Source: Virgisporangium aurantiacum
Lineage (GTDB): Bacteria; Actinomycetota; Actinomycetes; Mycobacteriales; Micromonosporaceae
Direction: 5' to 3'
NCBI RefSeq assembly: GCF_016863635.1
Contig: NZ_BOPG01000025.1
Coordinates: 92,756-156,755 of the forward strand
DNA: 64,000 nucleotides
Part shown: one piece after another, positions 40,440 to 49,435 of the stretch
How positions within the stretch are numbered: position 1 is the stretch's first letter
How the letters are laid out: each line of letters opens with the position of its first letter
Position numbers and translations under genes: made by a program
The notes under the pieces: generated by a model
What the model saw: only the letters and a program-made list of their open reading frames with translations
The model's database searches: none
What the model was told of the DNA's origin: nothing

Positions 40440-41303
40440 ATGACCCCGGTCATCCATACCAACGGGCTGAGCAAGCGCTACCGGCGCAAGCTCGCGTTGG
40501 ACGATTGCACCCTGTCCGTACCGGCCGGCCGGATCGTCGGGCTGGTCGGCCCGAACGGCGCCGGCAAGTCGACCCTGCTCGGCCTGGTGTGCGGCATGAT
40601 CGCGCCGACCGGCGGGAGCATCGAGGTGCTCGGCCGGCAGCCGGCCACCAGCGCCGAGCAGCTCGCCCGGGTGGGCTTCGTGGCGCAGGACGCGCCGGTC
40701 TACCAGCGGCTCACGGTCGCCGAGCACCTGCGGCTCGGCGCCCGGCTCAACCCGCGGTGGGACAACGCGCTGGCGGAGCGGCGCATCCGGCAGCGGAACC
40801 TGGACCCCGGGCAGAAGGCCGGAACGCTGTCCGGCGGCCAGCGGGCGCAGCTCGCGCTGACCGTGGCCGCGGCGAAGCGGGCCGACCTGCTGCTGCTCGA
40901 CGAGCCGGTCGCCTCGCTCGACCCGCTGGCCCGGCGGGCGTTCCTGCAGGATCTGCTGGACTTCGTCGACGAGTTGCAGGTGAGCGTCGTGCTGTCGTCG
41001 CATCTGCTCGGTGACCTGGAGCAGGTCTGCGACCACCTGATCGTGCTCGCCGACGCCCGGGTGCAGATCGCGGGCGACGTCGCCGACCTGCTCGCCGACC
41101 ACCACCGGATCACCGGCGCGCCCGGCGAGACGCACCGGCTGGCCGCCGGCGCCGAGCTGATCCACGAGGAACAGACCCGGGACGAGTCGACGGTGGTGGT
41201 GCGGGCGGGCGGGCCGAAGCCCGGCGCCGAACCGGTCGATCTGGAGGATCTCGTGCTCGCGTACCTGACCCGGGCCGCGATGTCGACGGCGGGGGTGCAC
41301 TGA
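40440..41303 (+). CDS. ABC transporter ATP-binding protein
   Basis: A 287-residue ATPase: Walker A GLVGPNGAGKSTLL (about residues 35-48), Q-loop FVAQDAP, signature LSGGQRAQLALT, Walker B LLLLDEPVASLD and the switch His in LSSHLLGD. It belongs to the DrrA/CcmA-like exporter ATPases. GGGAGG lies six bases before the ATG. It is followed at a one-base overlap by the permease. Confidence 0.9.
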   Translation: MTPVIHTNGLSKRYRRKLALDDCTLSVPAGRIVGLVGPNGAGKSTLLGLVCGMIAPTGGSIEVLGRQPATSAEQLARVGFVAQDAPVYQRLTVAEHLRLGARLNPRWDNALAERRIRQRNLDPGQKAGTLSGGQRAQLALTVAAAKRADLLLLDEPVASLDPLARRAFLQDLLDFVDELQVSVVLSSHLLGDLEQVCDHLIVLADARVQIAGDVADLLADHHRITGAPGETHRLAAGAELIHEEQTRDESTVVVRAGGPKPGAEPVDLEDLVLAYLTRAAMSTAGVH

Positions 41304-42298
41304 TGATCTGGCTGACCTGGCGGCAGTTCCGCGCGCAGTCCATCGTGGCGGCGGGTGCCCTGGCGCTGTTCGCGGCGTACCTCGTCTATCTCGGCCTGGC
41401 CAGCCGGGACTTCTACGACACCAAGATCGTGGGCTGCACGCCGGACACCTGCCGCCTGGTGACCCAGCAGTTCCAGAACGACTTCGGCGACATGTACATC
41501 CTGCTCGGCTTCGTGCTGATCGCCGTGCCGGGGCTCATCGGGATCTTCTGGGGCGCGCCGCTGGTGACCCGGGAACTGGAGGAGCACACCGACCGGCTGG
41601 TGTGGAACCAGAGCGTCACCCGCGCCCGGTGGTTGGCGGTCAAGCTCGGCGGCATCGCGCTGGCCGCCGTGGCGGTGACGGGCCTGTTCAGCCTCCTGCT
41701 GACGTGGAGCGCCAGCCGCTACGACTACGTGCTCGCCGACCGGTTCGCGGCGTCGAGCTTCGACGCGCGCAACATCGTCCCGATGGCGTACGGGCTGTTC
41801 GCGTTCGTGCTCGGGACCGTCGTCGGGATGGTGGTGCGGAGGACCGTTCCGGCGATGGCGATCACCCTTGCCGTGTTCGCGGTGGTGCAGGTCCTGATCC
41901 CGTCGGTGGTGCGGCAGCACCTGATGCCGCCGGTCACCACGACCGTGACGGTCGACGCGTCCGTCTTCGACCGGATCGACGGGATCAGCCTCCGCGAGAG
42001 CGGCGGCATGTTCCTGCAGGGGTACTCCATCCCCGGCGGGTGGTCGCTGTCCACCGAGGCCCAGCTGTTGAAGGCCGACGGCTCGGCGTACGGATCCGAG
42101 GACGCGCGGAAGTGCATGGCGGCCGGCAGCCGGGAGGAGAACGAGGCCTGCACGGTCGCCGCGAACCTGCACTTCTCGCACACCTACCACCCGGGCAGCC
42201 GCTACTGGCCGTTCCAGTGGATCGAACTGTCCCTGTACGTGACGGTGTCCGCGCTGCTGGCGGCGTTCGGCTTCTGGTGGCTCCGCCGGAAGGTCTGA
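41303..42298 (+). CDS. ABC-2 type transporter permease
   Basis: A 331-residue membrane protein with six or so TM segments, for example SIVAAGALALFAAYLVYLGL, MYILLGFVLIAVPGLIGIFW, LGGIALAAVAVTGLFSLLL and LSLYVTVSALLAAFGFWWL, and a large extracytoplasmic loop (about residues 205-295). It probably forms the exporter with the preceding ATPase. Loop size suggests substrate sensing or binding outside. Substrate unknown. Confidence 0.85.
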   Translation: MIWLTWRQFRAQSIVAAGALALFAAYLVYLGLASRDFYDTKIVGCTPDTCRLVTQQFQNDFGDMYILLGFVLIAVPGLIGIFWGAPLVTRELEEHTDRLVWNQSVTRARWLAVKLGGIALAAVAVTGLFSLLLTWSASRYDYVLADRFAASSFDARNIVPMAYGLFAFVLGTVVGMVVRRTVPAMAITLAVFAVVQVLIPSVVRQHLMPPVTTTVTVDASVFDRIDGISLRESGGMFLQGYSIPGGWSLSTEAQLLKADGSAYGSEDARKCMAAGSREENEACTVAANLHFSHTYHPGSRYWPFQWIELSLYVTVSALLAAFGFWWLRRKV

Positions 42299-42307
42299 CC
42301 GCTGACC

Positions 42308-42345
42308 GCTGACCGCGCGCCGACGCGGGGCGGCGCGCGGTCAGC
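42308..42345. terminator. bidirectional hairpin terminator
   Basis: A perfect 15-bp stem, GCTGACCGCGCGCCG (42308-42322) and complement (42331-42345), with an 8-base loop. It separates the ABC permease from the convergent beta-helix gene. CTGACCG is repeated three times over the permease stop and the left arm. Confidence 0.78.
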
Positions 42346-42350
42346 ACGCG

Positions 42351-43512
42351 TCAGTAGGTGTTGTTCGCCGTGACGAGGCGGACCTCACCGGACGGGAGCG
42401 CCGGGCACACCGGCGCTCCCTTGTACGTCGCGCCGGCCGGGGTGATCACCCAGACCGGCAGGTTGGCGCTGCTGCCGATGAGGTAGGTGCCGAGGTCGTT
42501 GCCGGCGAACCGGTTGTGGTACGACGAGCACTCGTCGGCGGCCTCGTTGACCTCTTCGCGGTAGTGGACCATCGACGGCGAGGACCGCACGAACCCGTTG
42601 GCGCCGAACGTGTTGTTCTCGAACGAGTTGAAGTCGCTGCCGTCGCGCACCTTGATCGGCTCGCTGCTGACGCCCGTCACCTGGTTGCCGGCGAAGCGGT
42701 TGTTCGAGCTCGTTCGAGCTCTTGTGCGTCACGTAGATCGCGTGGATGTAGCTGTGCTCGGAGTTGCGCAGGTCGACGAAGTGGTTGTTCTCGATGCGGT
42801 TGTTCGACGACTCGGTGAGCACGATCCCGCCGTAGCCGCACCGCTGGAAGTCGGGGTCGTCGCACGCGCCGCCGGTGTAGGCGTTGCCGATCTTCGTGAA
42901 CCGCATCCCGAAGACGGTGTTTCCGTCGAGCCCGCGCGCCGACGGCAGTCCGGGCGCGGAGGACCGCTGGTACCCGCCGCCGCACGAGCCGGCCGAGCCG
43001 TCCAACGACAGGGCGGCGTTGGCGTAGTACTCCACCCGCAGGTAGTAGAACCGCAGCCCGGACGTGCCGCCGTCGGCGAGCGGCTGCCCGGCAGCGCCCG
43101 GGCAGGCCATGAACCACGACCCGGTGATGTAGCGGCCGGATCCGCTGGCCCGCTTGTTCTGGAACACCGGCAGCGCGGCGATGCCGCCGACGCCCTCGCC
43201 GTACTCGTAGTCGTCGGGCAGGAACGTGATCGTGTGACCCGGCCGGTACGTCTGCCACGTGATGCCCTGCGCCACATAGGTTCCGGCGTGGATGCGCACC
43301 TCGACGTCCAGGTCGGCCGGGCCGGCGGCGACGAGCTGCTGCACCCGCACGAGGCTCGCGACCGCCGTGGCGGGCGTCGCGCCGTCGCCCGCGTCGTCAC
43401 CCGCCGCGTTCATGTAGACGGTCTGCACCGTCGCGGCGCGAACAGGTGACGCCGTCAGCGTGGCCGCCGCCAACCCAGCCGCCACCACCAGTAGATATCC
43501 GATGTTCCGCAC
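42351..43512 (-). pseudogene. secreted right-handed beta-helix protein broken by a 10-bp tandem duplication
   Basis: From GTG 43512 (GAGAGGG upstream) the frame encodes a signal peptide (NIGYLLVVAAGLAAATLTAS), then DDAGDGATPATAVASL and beta-helix repeats (IVLTESSNNRIENNHFVDL) up to THKSSNE. There a duplication of GAGCTCGAAC (42702-42721) shifts the frame; the C-terminal 100 residues continue in another frame (TGVSSEPIKVRDGSDFNSFE to the stop at 42351). Removing one copy restores HKSSNNRFAGN, a proper Asn-ladder turn. It was probably a polysaccharide-active enzyme of about 385 residues. Confidence 0.78.
42702..42721. repeat. 10-bp perfect tandem duplication causing a frameshift
   Basis: GTTCGAGCTC occurs twice in a row on the plus strand. 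It is inside the coding region of the beta-helix gene and adds ten bases, which is not a multiple of three. Confidence 0.85.
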
Positions 43513-44337
43513 GTGACCCTCTCCCCGTATATCGATCTTCGTCGCTGCATCATACGGAAACGATCCGACAGTCGGGATCACCGGCGGGCGGCCCCGCAGA
43601 AGCTCGCCGCCCGCATCAAGGAACTACGCAACGGCACGCCGGGTGTCGGGAATCTTCGCGGCGGCGCGGTCGGCTTCGGCAACAGCGAGGTCCGCGACGC
43701 CGTGCTGACGATCATCAAGGAAATGCTGCCCACCGCGACCAACGTTCCGACCGGACCGGTGCAGGCCGCCGCCCGCATCAAGGTCGGCGCCAACCGTCGT
43801 GACGCCGACGGCATCGCGACCGAGGTCGAGAAGGTCTACGCCAAGCAGGTCGGCACCGCCGGCGCGATCTGCGTGACGCTGGTGGGCGAGTCGCACCAGC
43901 ACCTCGACGGTTCCCTGACCGCCGACCACGACCGCGCGAAGACCCTGCTGACCTTCATGACCACCGGCGGCCGCCTCGACGCGACCGGCGTCGTCCTGCT
44001 GGAGCGCAAGATGGAAGCCCGCTACAAGCCGTACCCGATGCCGTTCGCACCGAATTCGATGCTGGAGACCGAGGTTCCCCGCACCGGCGGCGGCACGCTC
44101 GAGGCGGGGCTCGACCTCGAGCAGCGCGACTACGTCCTGGCCGGCTACCTGTTCCTCACCCTCGCCGGCGGTGACCAGTCGACGATCGACAACATCGTGG
44201 TCTTCCGGGGGTCGCGGCACGTCGAGTTCCTCGACAAGTTCGAGTACTTCGCGAAGACCGCGGCGAACGTCACCGGCGTCGACCGGGTGGCCCGGCGGCC
44301 GCGCACGCTGGTGTTCGCGGACTCGCTGTTGGCCTGA
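43513..44337 (+). CDS. orphan protein of unknown function
   Basis: A reading frame of up to 274 codons. The first 40 or so residues are basic and do not look conserved, and its first GTG is directly adjacent to the divergent GTG of the beta-helix gene, so the real start may be further in or the N-terminus may be truncated. The rest looks like a folded soluble protein (TAGAICVTLVGESHQHLDGS; GVVLLERKMEARYKPYPMPF; LAGGDQSTIDNIVVFRGSRH). No signal peptide or TM helix. I do not recognise the family. Confidence 0.5.
   Translation: MTLSPYIDLRRCIIRKRSDSRDHRRAAPQKLAARIKELRNGTPGVGNLRGGAVGFGNSEVRDAVLTIIKEMLPTATNVPTGPVQAAARIKVGANRRDADGIATEVEKVYAKQVGTAGAICVTLVGESHQHLDGSLTADHDRAKTLLTFMTTGGRLDATGVVLLERKMEARYKPYPMPFAPNSMLETEVPRTGGGTLEAGLDLEQRDYVLAGYLFLTLAGGDQSTIDNIVVFRGSRHVEFLDKFEYFAKTAANVTGVDRVARRPRTLVFADSLLA
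43523..43536 (-). promoter_or_regulatory. leader motif shared with the sialidase-like gene
   Basis: Reading toward the gene, ATCGATATACGGGG lies ten bases before GTG 43512. Nearly the same element (ATCGATATTACGGGG) precedes the secreted gene at 56535. It may include the SD and part of a common operator or promoter. Confidence 0.4.
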
Positions 44338-44371
44338 TCGGAGGCGGGCGGCGGGCGCCCGGAAACCGGCC

Positions 44372-47041
44372 TCAGGTCCAGCCGGCGCCGAAGCACACGA
44401 CGGCGGCGGCCGTCACCGCGGCCGCGTCCAGCGGACCGTCCGGGTGCACGCCGAGCTCGGCCTGGGCCCGCGACAGGGCGCCCGCCGGGCCGACCCCCTC
44501 GGCCAGGAGGCGGTGCAGGTGCAGCATCAGGCGCGGCGCGGTGCCGTCGTGGACCGGGAGCACGCTCGCGAGGACGTCGCCGGTGCCGGTTCCCAGCAGC
44601 GCCGCCGTCAGCCCCATCAGTTCCTCGCCGGGACGCACGGCCGACAGGCCGGACTCGCACGCCGACAGCACCACGGTCGCCGGAGGCCGGGCCAGTCCCT
44701 CAAGGTCGTAGACGGTGAGCCGGCCGTCGGCCAGCCGCAGGTACGAGAACATCGGGTTGTCGGCGCGGAACCGGCCGTGCGTGGCCAGGTGCGCCAGTGG
44801 GGCGCCGGGCAGCGACCGCACCACCCGGTCGACGGTCGCGGCCGCGCCGACGTAGACGTCGGCCGATGCGAGGTGACCGGCGAGCTCACACACCTCGTCC
44901 TCCGCGTGGGCCAGCCCCGGCCCCGCGACCAGCACCGGCCGTCCCGTGGGCGGTGCCGCCGCCGGGCGCCGCGCCGTCAGCCACACCGCCGCGGACGGCG
45001 CGACGGTCACCGGCCGGCCCTGGCACGTCGGCAGGAAGGCCCACGGGAGGGCGTGCAGCGCGCCCACCGGCACCACGACGAGCGGGCCGGTGCCGAGCCG
45101 GTGCCGGACCGGATCGAACACCGCCCGGTCGAGCCGCTGGATCGCGTGCCGCGCCGCCGCCTCGGCGGCCCGTAGCGAGGCCGGCGACCCGTGCCGGCGC
45201 ACCACGCGCACGAGCGCGAACCGCAACGCCTCCAACTCGTCGGTGACGGCGCCGGCCGGGCCGAGATCCTGCCAGTGGTACCGGTTCCCGGTCACCACCA
45301 CGGCGATCAGGGACCCGTCGAGCTCGACGAGCTCCACGAGCGTCGCGTCACCGAGCACAGTGGACAGTTCGGTCAGGTCGCCGGTCCCGTCTGTCGGGCC
45401 GCCGGCGCCGGTGGCGTGCCAGCTGCGGCGGCGGACCCGGTCCTCCAGCGCGCGCTGCTGCCGCAGCAGCCCAGCCACCCGCGCGGGTTCGCCGGCGTGC
45501 TCGTCCACCGCCGCGACGACGTGCCGCAACTCGGCCAGGTCGGCGGCCAGCGCGGCCTCGTCCGGCGGCCGCGTCGGCGGCGTGCGCAGGGACGCGGCCC
45601 GGCACCGCTCGGCCCACCAGAGGACCGGCTTCGGGCGTCCGGCGCTCAGCGCCAGGCGCAGGCCGCTCGCGGCCAAGTCGACCGCGTAACTGGACGCGAG
45701 GCTGCGCAGTTCGGTCGCGCCGAGCGCGGCCCGGTACCGGTCCAGGACGTCGATTCCGGCCCGCAGCGCGCGCCGCGCACCGGCCCGGTCGCCGGCGTCC
45801 GCCCGCAGCAACGCCTCGGCGTGCCAGGCCCGGGCCCGCAACTCGGCCGGTCCGCGCCGGCCCGTCGCCCGCACCTGGCGCAGCGCGGCCGCGGCGGCGG
45901 GACGGCCGGCCGCCAGCCGGGCGACGTAGAGGCGGGCGTCCAGCGCCGCCGCCGGCCAGCCCGCGTCGGTCAACTGATCCGCGATCCGCCCCGCGAGACG
46001 CACCGCCGCCGGGCCGGGATCGGCGGCGCGCAGAGCGCAGTACCGGGCGAGGGCGGCCCACCCGGGGCGGCCCTGGCGGACGAAGGCGCGCGTCGCGGCG
46101 GCGCTCAGGTCGCCGGCGGCGGCCCGGTCGCCGGTCGCCAGCGCGATCTCGGCCAGCATCAGCCGCGCGTGCGCCTCGTACAGCGCCATCCGGCCGGCGG
46201 TCGCCGTCTCCAGCGCGGCCCGGGTGACCTGCCGCGCCTCGGCCAGCAGCCGCGCCCGCAGCAGCAGCTCGCCGCGGTCGATCAGGGCGGTGGGCGGGCG
46301 GCCGGCCCGGGCGAAGTACTCGTCGGCGAGGTCGTAGAAGCGCAGCGCCGTCGGCACGTCGCCGGCGCGGGCGGCGGCGAAGCCCAGGTTGTGCCGCACC
46401 TGGGCGACGGCGTGCGGCTGGCCGAGTTCCGTGTGCAGTTCCTCGGCCGCGCGCAGGTCGGCGTACGCCTGGCGGATCGCGCCCCGGTAGGCGTGGAAGA
46501 TGCCGCGGTTGGAGAGCGCCCGCGCCTGCCACAGCCGGTCGCCGGTGCGGCGGAACACCGCGAGGGAGCCGGTGTAACCGTCGAGCGCCTCGGCCGAGCG
46601 GCCCAGCCGGTCCAGGATGATCGCCCGCTGCATGCGCGCCCGCGCCGCGCCCAGGCCGGACAGCGCGGCCAGCGCGGTGTCCAGTTCGCGCAGCGCCTCG
46701 GCCGGGTTGCCGGCCTCGTCGAGGACGAACGCGAGGCTCATCTGTGCCTCGGCCCGCCGCACCGCGAGCCCGGCGCGGTCGGCGACGGCGATCGCGCGGC
46801 GCAGGTGCCGCAGGGCCCGGGCCGCGTCGTGCAGTTCCCGGGCGACCAGGCCCAGCGCCCGGTCGGCGACCGACTCGCCGTCGGGGTCACCGGCGCGCCG
46901 GGCGGCCCGCAGGGCGCGCTGGGCGAGGACCCGTGCGCGCACGGGGTCGGCGGTCGCGAGCCGCAGCGCCTCCGCCGGGTCGACGGACTTCGATTCGGCC
47001 AGGGCCTCGTCCACGCGACCGAGTGTGTCAACGGCGAACAC
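44372..47041 (-). CDS. TPR-CHAT caspase-like protease
   Basis: An 889-residue protein. Residues about 15-480 are tetratricopeptide-like helical repeats (for example RALSNRGIFHAYRGAIRQAY; VRHNLGFAAARAGDVPTALR). Residues about 600-889 are a CHAT domain: the catalytic histidine is in LAHLATHGRF (about 755) and the cysteine in VVLSACESGLS (about 794), followed by GLTAALLGTGTGDVLAS. CHAT proteases of the caspase/separase clan cut specific partner proteins when a bound sensor signals through the repeats. It is divergent from a subtilase/ECF sigma operon. Start GTG 47041; GTG 47014 is possible. Confidence 0.88.
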   Translation of the reverse strand: MFAVDTLGRVDEALAESKSVDPAEALRLATADPVRARVLAQRALRAARRAGDPDGESVADRALGLVARELHDAARALRHLRRAIAVADRAGLAVRRAEAQMSLAFVLDEAGNPAEALRELDTALAALSGLGAARARMQRAIILDRLGRSAEALDGYTGSLAVFRRTGDRLWQARALSNRGIFHAYRGAIRQAYADLRAAEELHTELGQPHAVAQVRHNLGFAAARAGDVPTALRFYDLADEYFARAGRPPTALIDRGELLLRARLLAEARQVTRAALETATAGRMALYEAHARLMLAEIALATGDRAAAGDLSAAATRAFVRQGRPGWAALARYCALRAADPGPAAVRLAGRIADQLTDAGWPAAALDARLYVARLAAGRPAAAAALRQVRATGRRGPAELRARAWHAEALLRADAGDRAGARRALRAGIDVLDRYRAALGATELRSLASSYAVDLAASGLRLALSAGRPKPVLWWAERCRAASLRTPPTRPPDEAALAADLAELRHVVAAVDEHAGEPARVAGLLRQQRALEDRVRRRSWHATGAGGPTDGTGDLTELSTVLGDATLVELVELDGSLIAVVVTGNRYHWQDLGPAGAVTDELEALRFALVRVVRRHGSPASLRAAEAAARHAIQRLDRAVFDPVRHRLGTGPLVVVPVGALHALPWAFLPTCQGRPVTVAPSAAVWLTARRPAAAPPTGRPVLVAGPGLAHAEDEVCELAGHLASADVYVGAAATVDRVVRSLPGAPLAHLATHGRFRADNPMFSYLRLADGRLTVYDLEGLARPPATVVLSACESGLSAVRPGEELMGLTAALLGTGTGDVLASVLPVHDGTAPRLMLHLHRLLAEGVGPAGALSRAQAELGVHPDGPLDAAAVTAAAVVCFGAGWT

Positions 47042-47127
47042 TGTCGGGTATCGGCCGGATCAGTGGAGGTTCGGCGACATCTGGACCCGTGACACGAATC
47101 CCCATCACTTCCCACCGGGAGGTACCC

Positions 47128-48318
47128 ATGCCAGCCTCCGATGTCCGATTCGAGAACTGGCGGTCGCGCCGGGAACAGCGGCTGGCCCGGCAGGGCCGGC
47201 TGCGGTCGGTCACCACACCGCACGGCAAGCGCGCCTGGTACGCCGCCGACGAACTGCTCGTCGCCGACGACCTCGTCGGGCACGCCCAGGACACCCTCGC
47301 CGCCGACGGCCACGACCGGAGCCAGGTCGGCGAGGACGAGGTGGTCGGCGGCGTGCGCCGGTTGAAGGTCGCCGGGCTGGACGCGCCGGGCACGGTGCGC
47401 CGGGTCCGCCAACGGCTGGCGCAGCTGCGCCCCGGCTCCACCACCGACGACCAGACCGTCGGCGTCAACCACGTCTTCCTGAGCGCCCCGATCTACCAGG
47501 GCGGCCCGTTCGGCCCGCCGGTGCCGGCGGTCGCCGCGGCCCTGCCCGGCCAGCGACCCACACCCGACCAGCCGCCGGTGGTCGTCATCGACACCGGACT
47601 GTGGACCGACAGCCCGATCGCCGCCGCGTGCGAGCAGCCGAGCGACCGGGAGACCGAGACGGACGTCGACCGCGACGGCGTGCTCGACGGCGACGTGGGC
47701 CACGCCAACTTCATCGCGGGCGTGATCCTCGCCAACACCACGCGGGCGCGGGTCAGCGTGGTGAAGGTGCTGGACACGTTCGGCGTCTGCGACGAGGCGA
47801 AACTGGCCGTCGCGCTGACGCGGTTGCCGGCCGACACCCGGATCGTGAACCTGTCGCTGGGCGGGTTCACGGTCGACGACCGGCCGCCGGTCATCCTGCG
47901 CTGGGCGATGCGGCGGGCGCTGGCCGGCCGCGACCGGGTCGTCGTCGCGGCGGCGGGCAACGACGGCAACGTCGCCGACCCGTTCTGGCCGGCCGCGTTC
48001 ACCGGCACCGGCGACGCCTGGAGCGCCCAGGTCGCCGCCGTCGCGGCCCACGACGGCGACAAGCTGTGCGAGTGGAGCAACACCGGCCCGTGGGTGTCGA
48101 TGCTCGCGCCGGGCCAGGACGTCACCAGCACCTACATCCACCACGACGAGTTCGCGTCGGGCTGGGCTACCTGGAGCGGCACGTCGTTCGCGGCACCGGT
48201 GGTGGCGGCCGCGATCGCCGAGGAGCTGGGCCGGGGCGGTTCGGCCACGGCGGCGCTCGCCCGGGTCCGGGCCAGAGCGGACGAGGCGGGGCCCGACCAC
48301 CAGATCCGCCTGCCGTGA
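47128..48318 (+). CDS. cytosolic subtilisin-like (S8) serine protease
   Basis: A 396-residue protease. The catalytic triad is intact: Asp in VVVIDTGLW (about 155), His in VGHANFIAGV (about 192) and Ser in SGTSFAAPVVAA (about 353), with the oxyanion Asn in VVAAAGNDG. There is no signal peptide or TM helix, and an N-terminal region of about 140 residues precedes the protease domain, possibly an inhibitory or docking segment. GGGAGG lies seven bases before the ATG. The next gene starts in its stop codon. Confidence 0.88.
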   Translation: MPASDVRFENWRSRREQRLARQGRLRSVTTPHGKRAWYAADELLVADDLVGHAQDTLAADGHDRSQVGEDEVVGGVRRLKVAGLDAPGTVRRVRQRLAQLRPGSTTDDQTVGVNHVFLSAPIYQGGPFGPPVPAVAAALPGQRPTPDQPPVVVIDTGLWTDSPIAAACEQPSDRETETDVDRDGVLDGDVGHANFIAGVILANTTRARVSVVKVLDTFGVCDEAKLAVALTRLPADTRIVNLSLGGFTVDDRPPVILRWAMRRALAGRDRVVVAAAGNDGNVADPFWPAAFTGTGDAWSAQVAAVAAHDGDKLCEWSNTGPWVSMLAPGQDVTSTYIHHDEFASGWATWSGTSFAAPVVAAAIAEELGRGGSATAALARVRARADEAGPDHQIRLP

Positions 48319-48953
48319 TCGCCGCGAGCGGGGGCGGCGCGGGCAGGAGCGCGAGCGGGGACAGAGCCGCGAGCGGGGCCGGCGCCAGGAGCGCGAGCAC
48401 GACGGTGAGCGGGACGGTGATCGCGGCGGCGGTCGACGGCGACCAGGACGCCTGGGACACGATCGTCGAGCGGTTCTCCGCGATGGTGTGGCGGATCGCG
48501 CGGGGGTTCCGGTTGAACGCGGCCGACGCGGCCGACGTCAGCCAGGTGACGTGGTTGCGGGTGGTCGAGCACCTCGACGCGTTGCGCGAGCCGGACGCGT
48601 TGGGCGCCTGGATCGCGGTCACCGCGCGCCGGGAGGCCCTGCAGCTGCTGCGCCGGCGGCGGGAGATCCCGGTGGACGACACGATGTGGACCGAGGCCGC
48701 CGACGACGACGCCCCGGCGCCGGGGCAGCGGTTGCTGCGCGACGAACGGAACCGCGAACTCTGGGACGCGTTCCAGCGCCTGCCGCTGCGGTGCCGGACG
48801 GTGCTGCGGATGCTGGTGCTCGAGTCGCCCGGCAGCTACGCCGCGGTGGCGGCCGCGCTGGAGGTGCCGATCGGCAGCCTCGGCCCGGCCCGCGGGCGGT
48901 GCCTCGACGCGCTGCGACAGGAACTACGGCTCACCGAGGGGGTGACGCGATGA
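48315..48953 (+). CDS. ECF-type sigma factor of the CHAT/S8 cassette
   Basis: A 212-residue sigma factor. A low-complexity Ala/Gly/Ser/Arg N-terminal extension of about 35 residues leads to region 2 (AMVWRIARGFRLNAADAADV, VTWLRVVEHLDALREPDALG) and region 4 (LPLRCRTVLRMLVLESPGSY, VAAALEVPIGSLGPARGRCL). It overlaps the protease stop as GTGA. A later GTG could start it without the extension. Region 4 has SLGPAR where most ECF factors have TVKSR-like sequence. Confidence 0.85.
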   Translation: MIAASGGGAGRSASGDRAASGAGARSASTTVSGTVIAAAVDGDQDAWDTIVERFSAMVWRIARGFRLNAADAADVSQVTWLRVVEHLDALREPDALGAWIAVTARREALQLLRRRREIPVDDTMWTEAADDDAPAPGQRLLRDERNRELWDAFQRLPLRCRTVLRMLVLESPGSYAAVAAALEVPIGSLGPARGRCLDALRQELRLTEGVTR

Positions 48954-49435
48954 ACGAACCCGAAGGCGGACACGTCGATCCCGCCGACGCCGCCCTGCTC
49001 GACCGGCTGCGCCCGCTCGTCGAGGAGGACGATCCGGTACCGCCGGCGGTGACCGCCGCCGCCAAGGCGGCCTCCACCTGGCGACGGATCGACGAGGAGC
49101 TGGCCGAACTGGGCGAGTTAGCGGACCTGACCGGCGACAGCCTGAGCCTGGCCGCCGGGGTCCGCGGTGGCGCCACCCGGCTGCTGACCTACGAGGCCGG
49201 CGACCTCACGGTCGAGATCGAGGTGTCGACCGACGACGACCGGATACGCATCCTCGGCCAGGTGGTGCCGGCGGGTGCGCTGCTGGTGCGGGTCGAGCAG
49301 CCGGCGCAGGCGGTCGAGGTGGGCTCCGACGAACTGGGCCGCTTCCGCGCGACCGGCCTGTCCGCCGGACCGACCAGGCTGTCCCTCACCCCGCCGGGGG
49401 GTGCGCCGGTCCGGACCCAGTGGACACTGTTGTGA
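48950..49435 (+). CDS. small acidic partner protein of the ECF sigma factor
   Basis: A 161-residue soluble protein that overlaps the sigma gene by four bases. Its N-terminal half is acidic and helical (LLDRLRPLVEEDDPVPPAVT, ASTWRRIDEELAELGELADL); the C-terminal half is beta-rich (RLLTYEAGDLTVEIEVSTDD, GRFRATGLSAGPTRLSL), like a carboxypeptidase-regulatory-like domain. The DPVPP...WRxIDxELAEL pattern recurs, from memory, in actinobacterial proteins encoded next to ECF factors. It may be an anti-sigma factor or a protease substrate; this is inference. Confidence 0.68.
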   Translation: MNEPEGGHVDPADAALLDRLRPLVEEDDPVPPAVTAAAKAASTWRRIDEELAELGELADLTGDSLSLAAGVRGGATRLLTYEAGDLTVEIEVSTDDDRIRILGQVVPAGALLVRVEQPAQAVEVGSDELGRFRATGLSAGPTRLSLTPPGGAPVRTQWTLL

